DNA of 64,000 nucleotides from Actinomadura graeca (GTDB taxonomy: Bacteria > Actinomycetota > Actinomycetes > Streptosporangiales > Streptosporangiaceae): contig NZ_CP059572.1 in assembly GCF_019175365.1 (NCBI RefSeq), positions 4,588,001 to 4,652,000 on the forward strand, given 5' to 3'. Shown here piece after piece: positions 53,400 to 64,000 of this stretch. The notes beneath the pieces were generated by a model that was given only the letters and a program-made list of their open reading frames with translations, was not told where the DNA came from and did not search any database. A program made the position numbers and the translations under genes. Numbering within the stretch: position 1 is the first letter of the stretch; the number at the start of each line of letters is the position of its first letter.

Positions 53400-54311
53400 T
53401 CAGGGTGCGGGGCTGCGGTTCCCCCTGTCTTGAACGCTGTTGCGGTACGCGCCCGGCGTGACGCCGAGGACACGCCGGAACCAGCGGGTGAGATGCGCCT
53501 GGTCCGCGAACCCGACGAGGGTCGCCGCCTCCGCGGGCCGGTGCCCGATGTCCAGGAGCGCCCGCGCGCGCGTCACCCGGTGCTGCGCGAGCCACGCGTA
53601 CGGCGGCATCCCCATGGCACCGCGGAACGCGCGCAGCAACTGGTAGCGGGACAGTTCGAGGTCGGCCGCCATCTCGGCGAGCGTCGGCGGGGCGGCGAGT
53701 TCGTCGGCGAGGCGCGTCGCGACCGTACGGGCGATCCGCCCGGCTTCTGGACGGGCGCCGCCCGCGGGCCGCGGACCCGTGACGGCATGCCGCCGGACGA
53801 GTGTGCCGAGGACTCCGAGCAGGCGGTTCTCGCCCTCCAAAGGATCTTCGCGGAGGCGCAGGGCGCGATGGGCCAGCCGGAGGGCCGCGCCCAAACCCGG
53901 ATCGTCGATGACCGGGTGACGGAAGTGTGCCGGGACAGGTGTCTCCGCCGATCCCGTGGCTCCGTCCAGAAGTTCGACTCGCGGATACAGCGCCACGTAG
54001 GCATAGCCGTCCGGGCCTGCCGGGCCGCCGGTGTGCGTTTCCCCGGGCTCGATCACGACGACACTGCCCGCGTTCGAGTACAGCCTCTCGCCGCGGTACC
54101 GCATCGTCTCCAGCCCGTCGACGCACACTCCGATGGCGAACTCGTCGTGCGTGTGCGGCGCGTAGTGCTGCCGTCCGAAACGGGCGCTCAGCAGGTCGAG
54201 CGAAGCCCCCTGGATCCCGTCGACACGCGTCCAGACGGCCCGGTCCCGGGCCCGCGCGGCGGGACGGTCAGGCCGAGAAGATGTGCCGGAGCCGCCACTG
54301 GTCCGCGTCAC
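53400..54311 (-). CDS. AraC-family regulator
   Basis: About 303 residues. The N-terminal cupin-like AraC sensor is HYAPHTHDEFAIGVCVDGLE to VVVIEPGETHTGGP. The C-terminal double helix-turn-helix runs from TLAEMAADLELSRYQLLRAF to ADQAHLTRWFRRVLGVTPGA. The start is uncertain; GTG 54311 overlaps the upstream DUF6504-like gene. It may regulate the EamA transporter next door, a common pairing. Confidence 0.88.
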   Translation of the reverse strand: MTRTSGGSGTSSRPDRPAARARDRAVWTRVDGIQGASLDLLSARFGRQHYAPHTHDEFAIGVCVDGLETMRYRGERLYSNAGSVVVIEPGETHTGGPAGPDGYAYVALYPRVELLDGATGSAETPVPAHFRHPVIDDPGLGAALRLAHRALRLREDPLEGENRLLGVLGTLVRRHAVTGPRPAGGARPEAGRIARTVATRLADELAAPPTLAEMAADLELSRYQLLRAFRGAMGMPPYAWLAQHRVTRARALLDIGHRPAEAATLVGFADQAHLTRWFRRVLGVTPGAYRNSVQDRGNRSPAP

Positions 54312-54501
54312 GGCCGAGCTCCGCGACGGCCACACCCTCGGCGCCCGTGACGCGGACCCGGTAGACCCGGCCGTCCTGGGGCGACCCGTAGGTCTTGAGT
54401 ACCTCGTCGACGGCGTAGCGCGCCCCACGCCATTCGTACGCGGTGAGACGTCCGGCCGGGTCCTGCTCGGCCAGGACGGGCTCGTTCAGAAGGTGCCCCA
54501 T
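54268..54501 (-). CDS. DUF6504-like small protein
   Basis: A 77-residue protein, MGHLLNEPVLAEQDPAGRL then RVYRVRVTGAEGVAVAELGR. It has the length and beta-rich pattern of the DUF6504 family. Function unknown. It overlaps the AraC gene start by about 44 bp. Confidence 0.65.
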   Translation of the reverse strand: MGHLLNEPVLAEQDPAGRLTAYEWRGARYAVDEVLKTYGSPQDGRVYRVRVTGAEGVAVAELGRDADQWRLRHIFSA

Positions 54502-55268
54502 AAGTCCGCGAGCCTAGCACGCATTCGAACTGGTGTTCGCAGGTCGGGGGTGGTCCGCCACCTCGCCGGACGCCACACGTCCGGCCACGGCGTGCCTCAG
54601 GACCGGCCCATCGTATGCGCGCAAGGCCGTGCCTTCCGGGCGTGGCGCGGCGCCGATCGGGCCCGGTGTCACGGCGGGGACGAGTCGCACTGAACGGGAT
54701 CATGTCCAGATCAACCGGGAACATCGCCCTCCCCATCCCGCACTCGGGGCCTTCCGGCCACTTGTCCACAGGCTGGGGGCAACGTCGCCCACATCCTCCC
54801 GCCCCCGTCAGCAGGCAAGAGAACTGACAGTCCACAAGGAAATCCCCAGGCACGGGGGTTGTGGACCGCCTCAGGCCGTGGTGCCCTCAAGCTTTCACAC
54901 CACGGAGCCGATGCGATCGCCATCCACAACCTGTGGATAACTTCGGTGCACAGCCTGGTGATCACGCCCGGATTCGCCGTCCACCATTCTTCCCCAGACA
55001 CGCGCCGTCACCGAGCAGACTTATCCACGCGGTGGAAAAGCTTCTGAGCTGCGGAGATGAGCCCTTCCGCAGGCGCTTGTACACACTCCGCTCACACCCT
55101 GTGGGCAGTGGGCCTCCACAACCCGGCCTCGACGGTGGATAGCTGTGCCCACCGGAAATCCCCAGTGTGTCCCCAGAAGCACTGCCTGTGAACAGTCGAA
55201 GCTGCGGACCACGACCGGGCTCCGACACCACGCTGGCGGCGCCCGACGAGCCTGGCCTGCCGACGACG
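54502..55268. other. Gene-free region with DnaA-box-like sites
   Basis: No gene is visible in 767 bp. TTGTCCACA (54762) and TTATCCACA (54932-54940, reverse) are perfect DnaA boxes. TTATCCACG (55021), CAGTCCACA (54828), CCATCCACA (54920) and CTATCCACC (reverse, near 55141) are near-matches. GC is lower than in flanking genes. Confidence 0.6.
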
Positions 55269-55841
55269 TCAGAGGCAGCGGTCCACGATGGCGCGGGCCG
55301 CCTCGCGGGAGGCCGGGACGATGTCCGGCACCGACTCCACGGCCGCTGCGGACATCACACCGTCGAGCAAGACGGTCAGCTGGCGCGCCAGAAGCGCCGG
55401 GTCCGCGGCACCGGCGCCGGCGGCCAGTTCGCGGACCCAGGCACGCACGGCCCGCTTGTGCGCGACCGTGGCCTCGTGGACGGGCGTGCCTGGCAGCGAC
55501 TCGCCCGCCGTGTTGATGAACGCGCATCCCCGGTACCGGCCCTGGTCGTCGCTCGCCGCCTCGACCGCGTCGAACAGGCCCACCAGTTGCTCGCGCGGGT
55601 CGTCGCCCGCGGCCGCCGCCGCGTCGCGCAGCATCGCCCGCCACTTCTCGTCGGCATCCCTCAGGAAGGCCAGGACCAAGTCGTCCTTAGACTTGAAGTG
55701 CGCATAGAGGGTCGCCTTGGCCACGCCCGAATCCGCGATGATGCGGTCGATGCCGACGCCGCGGACACCGTGGGCGTAGAAGAGCGCGGTCGCGCTCCGC
55801 ATGATCCGATCCCGGGCCGGCTCGCGCGTCTTGATGGACAT
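55269..55841 (-). CDS. TetR-family regulator
   Basis: A 190-residue regulator. The helix-turn-helix is GVRGVGIDRIIADSGVAKAT, then LYAHFKSKDDLVLAFL. The ligand domain ends in VPASREAARAIVDRCL. Matching palindromes lie before its own gene and before the flavin-reductase gene, so it probably represses both and the SDR between them. Confidence 0.93.
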   Translation of the reverse strand: MSIKTREPARDRIMRSATALFYAHGVRGVGIDRIIADSGVAKATLYAHFKSKDDLVLAFLRDADEKWRAMLRDAAAAAGDDPREQLVGLFDAVEAASDDQGRYRGCAFINTAGESLPGTPVHEATVAHKRAVRAWVRELAAGAGAADPALLARQLTVLLDGVMSAAAVESVPDIVPASREAARAIVDRCL

Positions 55842-55875
55842 CGGACGGCTCCTCCCACTGCCGCCATCGTACAGA

Positions 55876-55891
55876 CAGACCGGTCGGTCTG
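55876..55891. promoter_or_regulatory. TetR operator before its own gene
   Basis: CAGACC and GGTCTG arms around GGTC, 35 bp upstream of the tetR ATG. It shares AGAC/GTCT half-sites with the operators at 57093 and 57125. Confidence 0.65.
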
Positions 55892-55921
55892 GTCAGGTGC
55901 CGATGCACCGTCCGTGGACCC

Positions 55922-56509
55922 TCAGCCGCGCAGCGGACGGAAGGTCCGTCCCTGTGCGTCGCCCTCGACCGCCTCGGCGTAGGCGAGCGCGACATCGGCG
56001 GCGGGCGTCCCGGTGGCGGCATCGCGTCCAAGGGCCTCCAGCGTCTCGGCCACCCAGCCGGGTCCGACGGCGTTCACCCGCATACCGCGCGGCATCTCGT
56101 CCGCCGCGGCCCGCACGAAAGCCTCCAGGCCCGCATTGGCCAGTGCGCCGAACGAGGCACCGGGCGTGGGACGGTCGATGACACCGCTGGTCAGCGTGAC
56201 CGAGCCGCCGTCCCGGACATGGTCCACTGCCCGCCGCAGGAGATGCACCTGGCCGAAGAGCTTGCCCCGAAGGCCGGCGATGACATCGGCGTCCGAGTCC
56301 AGAGGGGTGAGCGCCACACTCGCCGCGCAGCACACGACCGCGTCGATGTCGTGGACGGTCTCGAACAGCGCGTCGATCGATGCCGGGTCCTCCAGGTCGG
56401 CACGCACCGGTCCCCGCCTGGAGACCCGGACGACCTCGTGCCGTTTCTCCAGCAGGCGCACCACCGCGGCGCCGATGGTGCCGGTCGCACCGATCACGAC
56501 GATTCGCAT
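55922..56509 (-). CDS. Short SDR-type oxidoreductase
   Basis: A 195-residue short SDR with VVIGATGTIG at the N-terminus. TSGVI follows, but the usual Tyr-x3-Lys is replaced (ASFGALANAG), so it is an atypical, perhaps non-classical, member. The start is ATG 56509. It lies between the TetR and the flavin reductase and is probably in their regulon. Confidence 0.85.
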   Translation of the reverse strand: MRIVVIGATGTIGAAVVRLLEKRHEVVRVSRRGPVRADLEDPASIDALFETVHDIDAVVCCAASVALTPLDSDADVIAGLRGKLFGQVHLLRRAVDHVRDGGSVTLTSGVIDRPTPGASFGALANAGLEAFVRAAADEMPRGMRVNAVGPGWVAETLEALGRDAATGTPAADVALAYAEAVEGDAQGRTFRPLRG

Positions 56510-56525
56510 CACAGCCCTCCCCGGC

Positions 56526-57068
56526 TCAGGCCGCAGCCCTGATACCCGTGCCGGTGAGCAGGCGGCGATAGTGCCGTACCTGCTCGGCCAGTTCTTCATC
56601 GCCGATGGACGCGGCGCCATGCACGACGAACGGCGGCTCGTAGTCCATGCCGGTGAGGTTCGCCGTCGCGTCCCAAGGCAGCAGCAGATCGGTCACGGGG
56701 AAGCGGTTGAGGCCGTCCGGCCGGTAGAGCGCCGCGCCGCCCCCCACCGTGGTGACGAGTCCGAGCCGCTTGCCGCGCAGCGCCTCGCCGCCCGGCCCGT
56801 AAGCCCAGCCGCGCTCGAAGACCTCGTCCAGCCACTTCTTCAGCAGCGGCGGGACCGAGTACCAGTAGAAGGGGAACTGAAGGATCACCCGTTCGTGGTC
56901 CGCCAGCAGCCGCTGCTCATGCGGCACGTCGATGCGCAGATCCGGATATGCGGCGTACAGGTCGTGGACGGTGATGCAAGGCAGGTCACGGATCCCGTCC
57001 GCCAGCGCGGCGTTGACCCGTGACGCGCCAAAGTCGGGATGGGCCAGGACGACCAGTGTCCGCGTCAT
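56526..57068 (-). CDS. Flavodoxin-fold NAD(P)H oxidoreductase
   Basis: A 180-residue protein of the MdaB/KefF/WrbA-like group: LVVLAHPDFGASRVN, then FPFYWYSVPPLLKKWLDEVF and VTTVGGGAALY. It uses FMN or FAD to reduce quinones. Two palindromes lie 25-80 bp upstream, so expression is probably induced when the TetR lets go. Confidence 0.92.
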   Translation of the reverse strand: MTRTLVVLAHPDFGASRVNAALADGIRDLPCITVHDLYAAYPDLRIDVPHEQRLLADHERVILQFPFYWYSVPPLLKKWLDEVFERGWAYGPGGEALRGKRLGLVTTVGGGAALYRPDGLNRFPVTDLLLPWDATANLTGMDYEPPFVVHGAASIGDEELAEQVRHYRRLLTGTGIRAAA

Positions 57069-57092
57069 GCCACTACCTCCAGAGATCCAAGC

Positions 57093-57148
57093 AGACAGAC
57101 AGGTCTGTCTATCGTTGACCCGACACTAGACAGACAAGTCTGTCTAGT
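57093..57148. promoter_or_regulatory. Two TetR-type operators
   Basis: AGACAGAC-AG-GTCTGTCT (57093-57110) and ACTAGACAGAC-AA-GTCTGTCTAGT (57125-57148, perfect arms of 11 bp) lie in tandem upstream of the flavin reductase. The matching half-site is near the tetR gene. Confidence 0.85.
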
Positions 57149-57172
57149 CAAGGAGGGTGGAAGCACCCGCCG

Positions 57173-57880
57173 CTACGGAGACGGCCGAGCGAGCGCGGCG
57201 GCCAGATCGTCCAGGCGACGGAGTTCGTCTTTCACGTCGTTCCCGTCAGGAGGGGCCACAGCGCGGGCCTCGGCGACCAGATCGTGCGCAAGCGTCCAAT
57301 CTTCGAGGTGGACGGCCATGTCAGCACGCATAACGAGAGCCTTCACCCGGTCGGACGCCGTCAGGGGCTCATCGGAGGCGAGCAGGTGATCGAGAACCCT
57401 CGCGGCCGCGCGGTGGTCCTCCTTCGAGTCGGCCAGGAGCGACGCCGTATGAAGGCTCCTCGCGACCTTTCCCTTAGGGGCAGGCAGCTCGCCGCCCTCG
57501 ATCGGCTGGCCGATGCGGAGCTGGATGCCGTCAGGATCCGTGATGAGGAACTGCCGCACCCCGTAAGGCATGTCCTTCAGAACGTTCATCCTCGGCAGAC
57601 CCCGCGTCGGCACCCGTCCCAGAACGCCCTTGAGGCCGCTGCGGAACGACTCGTAGAGCGCCTCGACATCAGTGGTCATGACGTAACACATATGCATGGA
57701 CGTGGACGGATCGTGCTTCTTCCACCCAAAGAACTGAAGCTCGATGTCCCCCCGGCGGACGGAGAGGTAGGGATTGGGCCTGGTCTGCCTGCCCGTCTGC
57801 TCGAAGCCGAGCGCCCGGTAGAACTCCCAGGTCCCGTCGATCGAGCGGCAAGGGAAGATCGGAATCATCGTCTCAGCCAT
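57173..57880 (-). CDS. VOC-family (glyoxalase/bleomycin-resistance) protein
   Basis: A 235-residue protein. The first 125 residues form one VOC domain (MIPIFPCRSIDGTWEFYRAL, then MPYGVRQFLITDPDGIQLRI). The C-terminal 110 residues are helical and unrelated. VOC proteins bind or break small toxic ligands. The gene lies between the TetR operators and a DnaA-box-rich gap. Confidence 0.85.
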   Translation of the reverse strand: MAETMIPIFPCRSIDGTWEFYRALGFEQTGRQTRPNPYLSVRRGDIELQFFGWKKHDPSTSMHMCYVMTTDVEALYESFRSGLKGVLGRVPTRGLPRMNVLKDMPYGVRQFLITDPDGIQLRIGQPIEGGELPAPKGKVARSLHTASLLADSKEDHRAAARVLDHLLASDEPLTASDRVKALVMRADMAVHLEDWTLAHDLVAEARAVAPPDGNDVKDELRRLDDLAAALARPSP

Positions 57881-58705
57881 GCGGGCACCGTAAGACGACT
57901 CGGATTATGTAGTCAAGCTTGACTAGATACCCCTCGGCGCCGCCGGGCCGGTAAGCCTGCGACGGCCACCCGTCTGCGAACGTTCGCCGCCGCTGTCCAC
58001 AGACTGTGGATAACGGAAGTACCGGCGGCGCCCTGTGCGATCGGCGGGACTTCGCCACCGACGCCAACCATGCCACAAGGCGGGATCGCTGCGGCGGCTA
58101 GCCCGAACGCCGCAGATCGTCCGGGCGGAGGCTCCCGATGCCCCCGAACGCGACTCGGAACCCGAGTTCGCCAAGCCATCGAACAAGGGCCGACCCGGCA
58201 CGGGCACCGCGCTCAGCGAGGAGGCCCACCCGTCCAGAGCCTGTGGATAACTCTCGTCCCCAGGTGTGGGCGGAGGAAGCCCCGCCGTCGTCCACCGGTG
58301 AGCTCCTGTGCGTTCTCCTGGGAGAACACACATCAGCGCTGGTCAGAAAGACATGTCCGAAGCCCGACTTCCACAATCCACAGCCTGTGGACAAAGTACT
58401 TCACACCCCTGGGGAAAGGTGCGTCCCCATCTTTTCCGCAGGACGATCCCCAGGATGGCCGCTTCCCGCAGAGTCATCCACAGCCCACACCGAGAAGGAG
58501 CGCCCCCGCGACCAGGCAGGACACCGCAATCGAGTACAGGTGCATCAAGCCCACCAAGGTCCGCACACAAGGAGACGAACCATGATCAGTCGTTCAAGGT
58601 GGGAAAACGGCGACGACCTCGCCGTCGAGTCGCGCCCATGCCGACCCGCTGGAGGGGCCATGAGCAAAGCCCCCGCCGACACCGGCGAGGGCTTTTCGAG
58701 GTTGG
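57881..58705. other. Gene-free region with DnaA-box-like sites
   Basis: 825 bp without a convincing gene. CTGTCCACA (57993), TTATCCACA (58005-58013 and 58242-58250, both reverse), CAATCCACA (58374), TTGTCCACA (58386-58394, reverse) and TCATCCACA (58475) are perfect or near DnaA boxes. Several lie back to back. Confidence 0.65.
58666..58696. terminator. Terminator after tRNA-Ile
   Basis: AAAGCCC and GGGCTTT arms extended by CGCCG/CGGCG form a stem just after the tRNA-Ile 3' end on the minus strand. Confidence 0.75.
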
Positions 58706-58779
58706 TGGGCCTAGGTGGACTTGAACCACCGGCCTCATCCTTATCAGGGATGCGCTCTAACCGACTGAGCTATAGGCCC
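58706..58779 (-). tRNA. tRNA-Ile(GAU)
   Basis: The acceptor GGGCCTA pairs with TAGGCCC. The anticodon loop CTGATAA gives GAU. The T loop is GTTCAAGTC. Its place after gyrA and DUF3566 is standard in actinomycetes. Confidence 0.97.
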
Positions 58780-58933
58780 GGGTTGCCGTCGCCGTGGCGA
58801 CGCAACGAGAGATTACCCCATACGGCGCGGCAACCGGAAATCGATTAGGGCCGTCGTGGCAAGGCGTCCCCGGCGTGGATCCACTGGTCAGCACTACCGG
58901 CCTGGGGCCGCCGCCGAGGCGCCGCGCAGGACG

Positions 58934-60370
58934 CTACTCGGCCTCCTTGAGGGTCACCTCGACGCCGCCGACGAGATCGGCCGCGAGGTTGTAGATGACG
59001 GAGCCGACCGTCGAGAGGGCGGTGATGAGCAGCACGTTCAGCGCGCCTACCAGGACCGTGTAGCCGAAGACGCGGAAGAACGAGAACCAGCTGCCGGCGT
59101 CGACGCCGCCCGTGGTCTCCCCCTGCTGCTTGGTGAGGCTGTTGATCGTGTCGCTGATCGCGTCGAACACGCCGAGCCCCGCCAGGATCATGTACAGGAC
59201 GGTGACGGCGACCAGCAGGACGACGAAGCAGACCACCGACATCACGAAGCTGAACTTCATCACCGACCACGGCTCGAGCCGCGCCAGCTGGAGCTGGGCC
59301 TTGCGCGCCGGTTTAGTGTTCACTGCCGGTTTGTCGCCGGTCGTGCTGACCGTGGTCGTCGCCGGGACGGGGCGGTCCTTGAGAACGGTCCCGGCGAACC
59401 CGGAGACAGGGGACTTCCTCGGCTTCGAGTTGCCCGAGGCGGGCGACGCCGACGTGTCGCGTCGGCCGAACGGCCTGCTCCGCTTCTCGGTGCGGTCCCT
59501 GGACACCGAGCCCGACGGCTCGGAGGGCCTCGCCCAGCCCGCGGGGCCCCGGGAGGGGACCGGGGTGCCCTTGGACGGCGTCGAGGAGCTCGAGGAGGGA
59601 CCAGAGGAGCCGGACGAAGCCGGAATGCCGGACGATCCCGGAGAACTCGACGAACCGGCAGAGGTCGGCGAGGAGCCGGACGTTCGCGACGATCCCGACG
59701 ACCCCGGAGAGCCCGGAGAGCCCGGAGTCGGACTGGCGGAACCGGACGTGCTCGGCGTTCCCGAGCCCCGCGTCGGCGAGTCACCGGGTGCCGAGGAACT
59801 CGAAGCAGCCGACGCAGACGCCGGGCTCGACACCGGCGCGCTGGGCGCGGCCGACGGGCTCACCGGCGCTATCGACCCGACGGGATCCGCGGAACCTACC
59901 GAGCCCGCGGAACCTCCCGAGCCCGTGGAGCCCGTGGAGCCCGTGGAGCCCGTGGAGCCCGTGGAGTTCTCCGCACCTCCCGCGCTTCGCGGCGAACTCG
60001 ACGAACCGGACGAGTTCGAGGAGCCCGCCGCTCCCGGCGAAGAAGCCGAGGAAGGCGAAGAAGGCGAAGAAGGCGACGTGCCTGCCGAACCTGACATACC
60101 CGGTGACGCTTTCGGGTCCGAGGGGGGCTCGGCGGTGTCCTCGACCGGAGCGATCTCGGGCGTGTCGGAGTCCTTCCCGGTCTCGTCCCCGACCTTGGCG
60201 AGGTCGGACCTGGTCTCGTCCGCGGAGGTGATCTCGACGGTCGCCTCGTCCCGGCCGGGCTTGGCGGAAGCGGCGGCGACGGTCTTGCCCGGCCTTCCGC
60301 CGGACCGCCCGGCGGGACCCTTCCGGCCCGCGCCGGACCCGCCTTTGCTCTTGCCGGGCTCCGTGCTCAC
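58934..60370 (-). CDS. DUF3566 membrane protein
   Basis: A 478-residue protein. The C-terminal 120 residues are the DUF3566 domain with two membrane helices (VMSVVCFVVLLVAVTVLYMI and VFGYTVLVGALNVLLITALS). The first 350 residues are low-complexity Ser/Gly/Pro/Thr, with repeats such as GSTGSTGSTGS (coded by 59925-59965). GTG 60370 follows GGAGGA. It lies downstream of gyrA; Rv0007 is the M. tuberculosis counterpart. Function unknown. Confidence 0.9.
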   Translation of the reverse strand: MSTEPGKSKGGSGAGRKGPAGRSGGRPGKTVAAASAKPGRDEATVEITSADETRSDLAKVGDETGKDSDTPEIAPVEDTAEPPSDPKASPGMSGSAGTSPSSPSSPSSASSPGAAGSSNSSGSSSSPRSAGGAENSTGSTGSTGSTGSTGSGGSAGSVGSADPVGSIAPVSPSAAPSAPVSSPASASAASSSSAPGDSPTRGSGTPSTSGSASPTPGSPGSPGSSGSSRTSGSSPTSAGSSSSPGSSGIPASSGSSGPSSSSSTPSKGTPVPSRGPAGWARPSEPSGSVSRDRTEKRSRPFGRRDTSASPASGNSKPRKSPVSGFAGTVLKDRPVPATTTVSTTGDKPAVNTKPARKAQLQLARLEPWSVMKFSFVMSVVCFVVLLVAVTVLYMILAGLGVFDAISDTINSLTKQQGETTGGVDAGSWFSFFRVFGYTVLVGALNVLLITALSTVGSVIYNLAADLVGGVEVTLKEAE

Positions 60371-60412
60371 GTGTCCTCCTGGCCTACCGGCTCGGTGATG
60401 AGGCCGGGCGCA

Positions 60413-62929
<2,517 letters not shown>

Positions 62930-63052
62930 TCTCAAGACCTCTTCTGCTTGATGGGAAGGAATACGGTCGCCTGCGGGAGTCAGGTCGACGCGGCGCGGGC
63001 GCGGTGCCCGGCCCCCTGCCCGGGCGCCTCACGGCCGGCCCGGGCCAGTACC

Positions 63053-64000
<948 letters not shown>

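Noticed and set aside
59925..59965. GTGGAGCCC tandem units as a possible repeat array or CRISPR
   Set aside because: Nine-base units without spacers. They encode the GST repeats of the DUF3566 protein.
58856..60094. Plus-strand frame opposite DUF3566
   Set aside because: Very Arg-rich complement of the Ser/Gly/Pro low-complexity region.

Overview
The window is a 64-kb stretch of a high-GC actinomycete chromosome, roughly 70% GC except for one low-GC gene. Several markers point to Actinomycetota: a Bpa-type proteasome activator, a DLW-39 micro-protein, gyrB-gyrA-DUF3566-tRNA-Ile order, an EspI-like ParA ATPase, SigE-family and ECF-like sigma factors, and a pSAM2-type integrative element. Gene content resembles Streptosporangiales/Thermomonosporaceae such as Actinomadura; that placement is inference. 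The gyrB/gyrA pair at the right edge places the window beside the replication origin, which should lie just beyond base 64000.

Left arm (1-34.4 kb): the pheA tail, a methyltransferase, serS, a Cof-type HAD phosphatase, bpa, a quinone reductase, an EspI-like ATPase, a cupin and tRNA-Ser(UGA). A three-gene minus-strand operon follows, led by a 1591-residue caspase/Hsp90-like ATPase/repeat protein with a zinc-ribbon protein and a membrane protein; it looks like a conflict or programmed-death system. Next come an M15 peptidase lipoprotein, a divergent MarR/pirin pair with two visible operators, an AAA ATPase behind an SOS-like box, a gene-poor kilobase, a membrane protein/RlpA-like pair, a SigE-family sigma factor, a decayed acyl-CoA ligase tail, an SRPBCC/ribbon-helix-helix pair, a sigma factor fused to a membrane-anchored Ig-like domain, an adenylate-cyclase-domain protein, an amidase, an acyltransferase, a DEAD-box helicase, a rhodanese, a GlxA-type regulator, PrsW and a tyrosine phosphatase.

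Integrated element (34.51-45.98 kb): a complete AICE of about 11.5 kb sits in the 3' half of tRNA-Ala(UGC). It is bounded by a perfect 47-bp direct repeat inside an 86-bp imperfect one. The core carries a GntR regulator, Pra, two small proteins, an FtsK-like transfer ATPase, a RepSA-type initiator, Xis and an integrase. The cargo comprises a low-GC proteasome-fold (Ntn-hydrolase-like) protein behind a 10-codon upstream ORF, an inositol monophosphatase-like enzyme, a DUF5919 regulator and four small proteins.

Right arm (46-64 kb): a membrane protein with a putative regulator, a phosphonatase-like HAD, DLW-39, an SDR enzyme, a secreted M64 peptidase, an EamA transporter with a heptapeptide-repeat tail, an AraC regulator, a TetR-SDR-flavin reductase group with matching palindromic operators, and a VOC protein. 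Two gene-free stretches (54.5-55.3 and 57.9-58.7 kb) are rich in DnaA-box-like 9-mers. The window then ends in tRNA-Ile(GAU), DUF3566, gyrA and partial gyrB. The usual compact gyrA-DUF3566-tRNA-Ile-tRNA-Ala-DLW-39 cluster is split here by about 10 kb of accessory genes.
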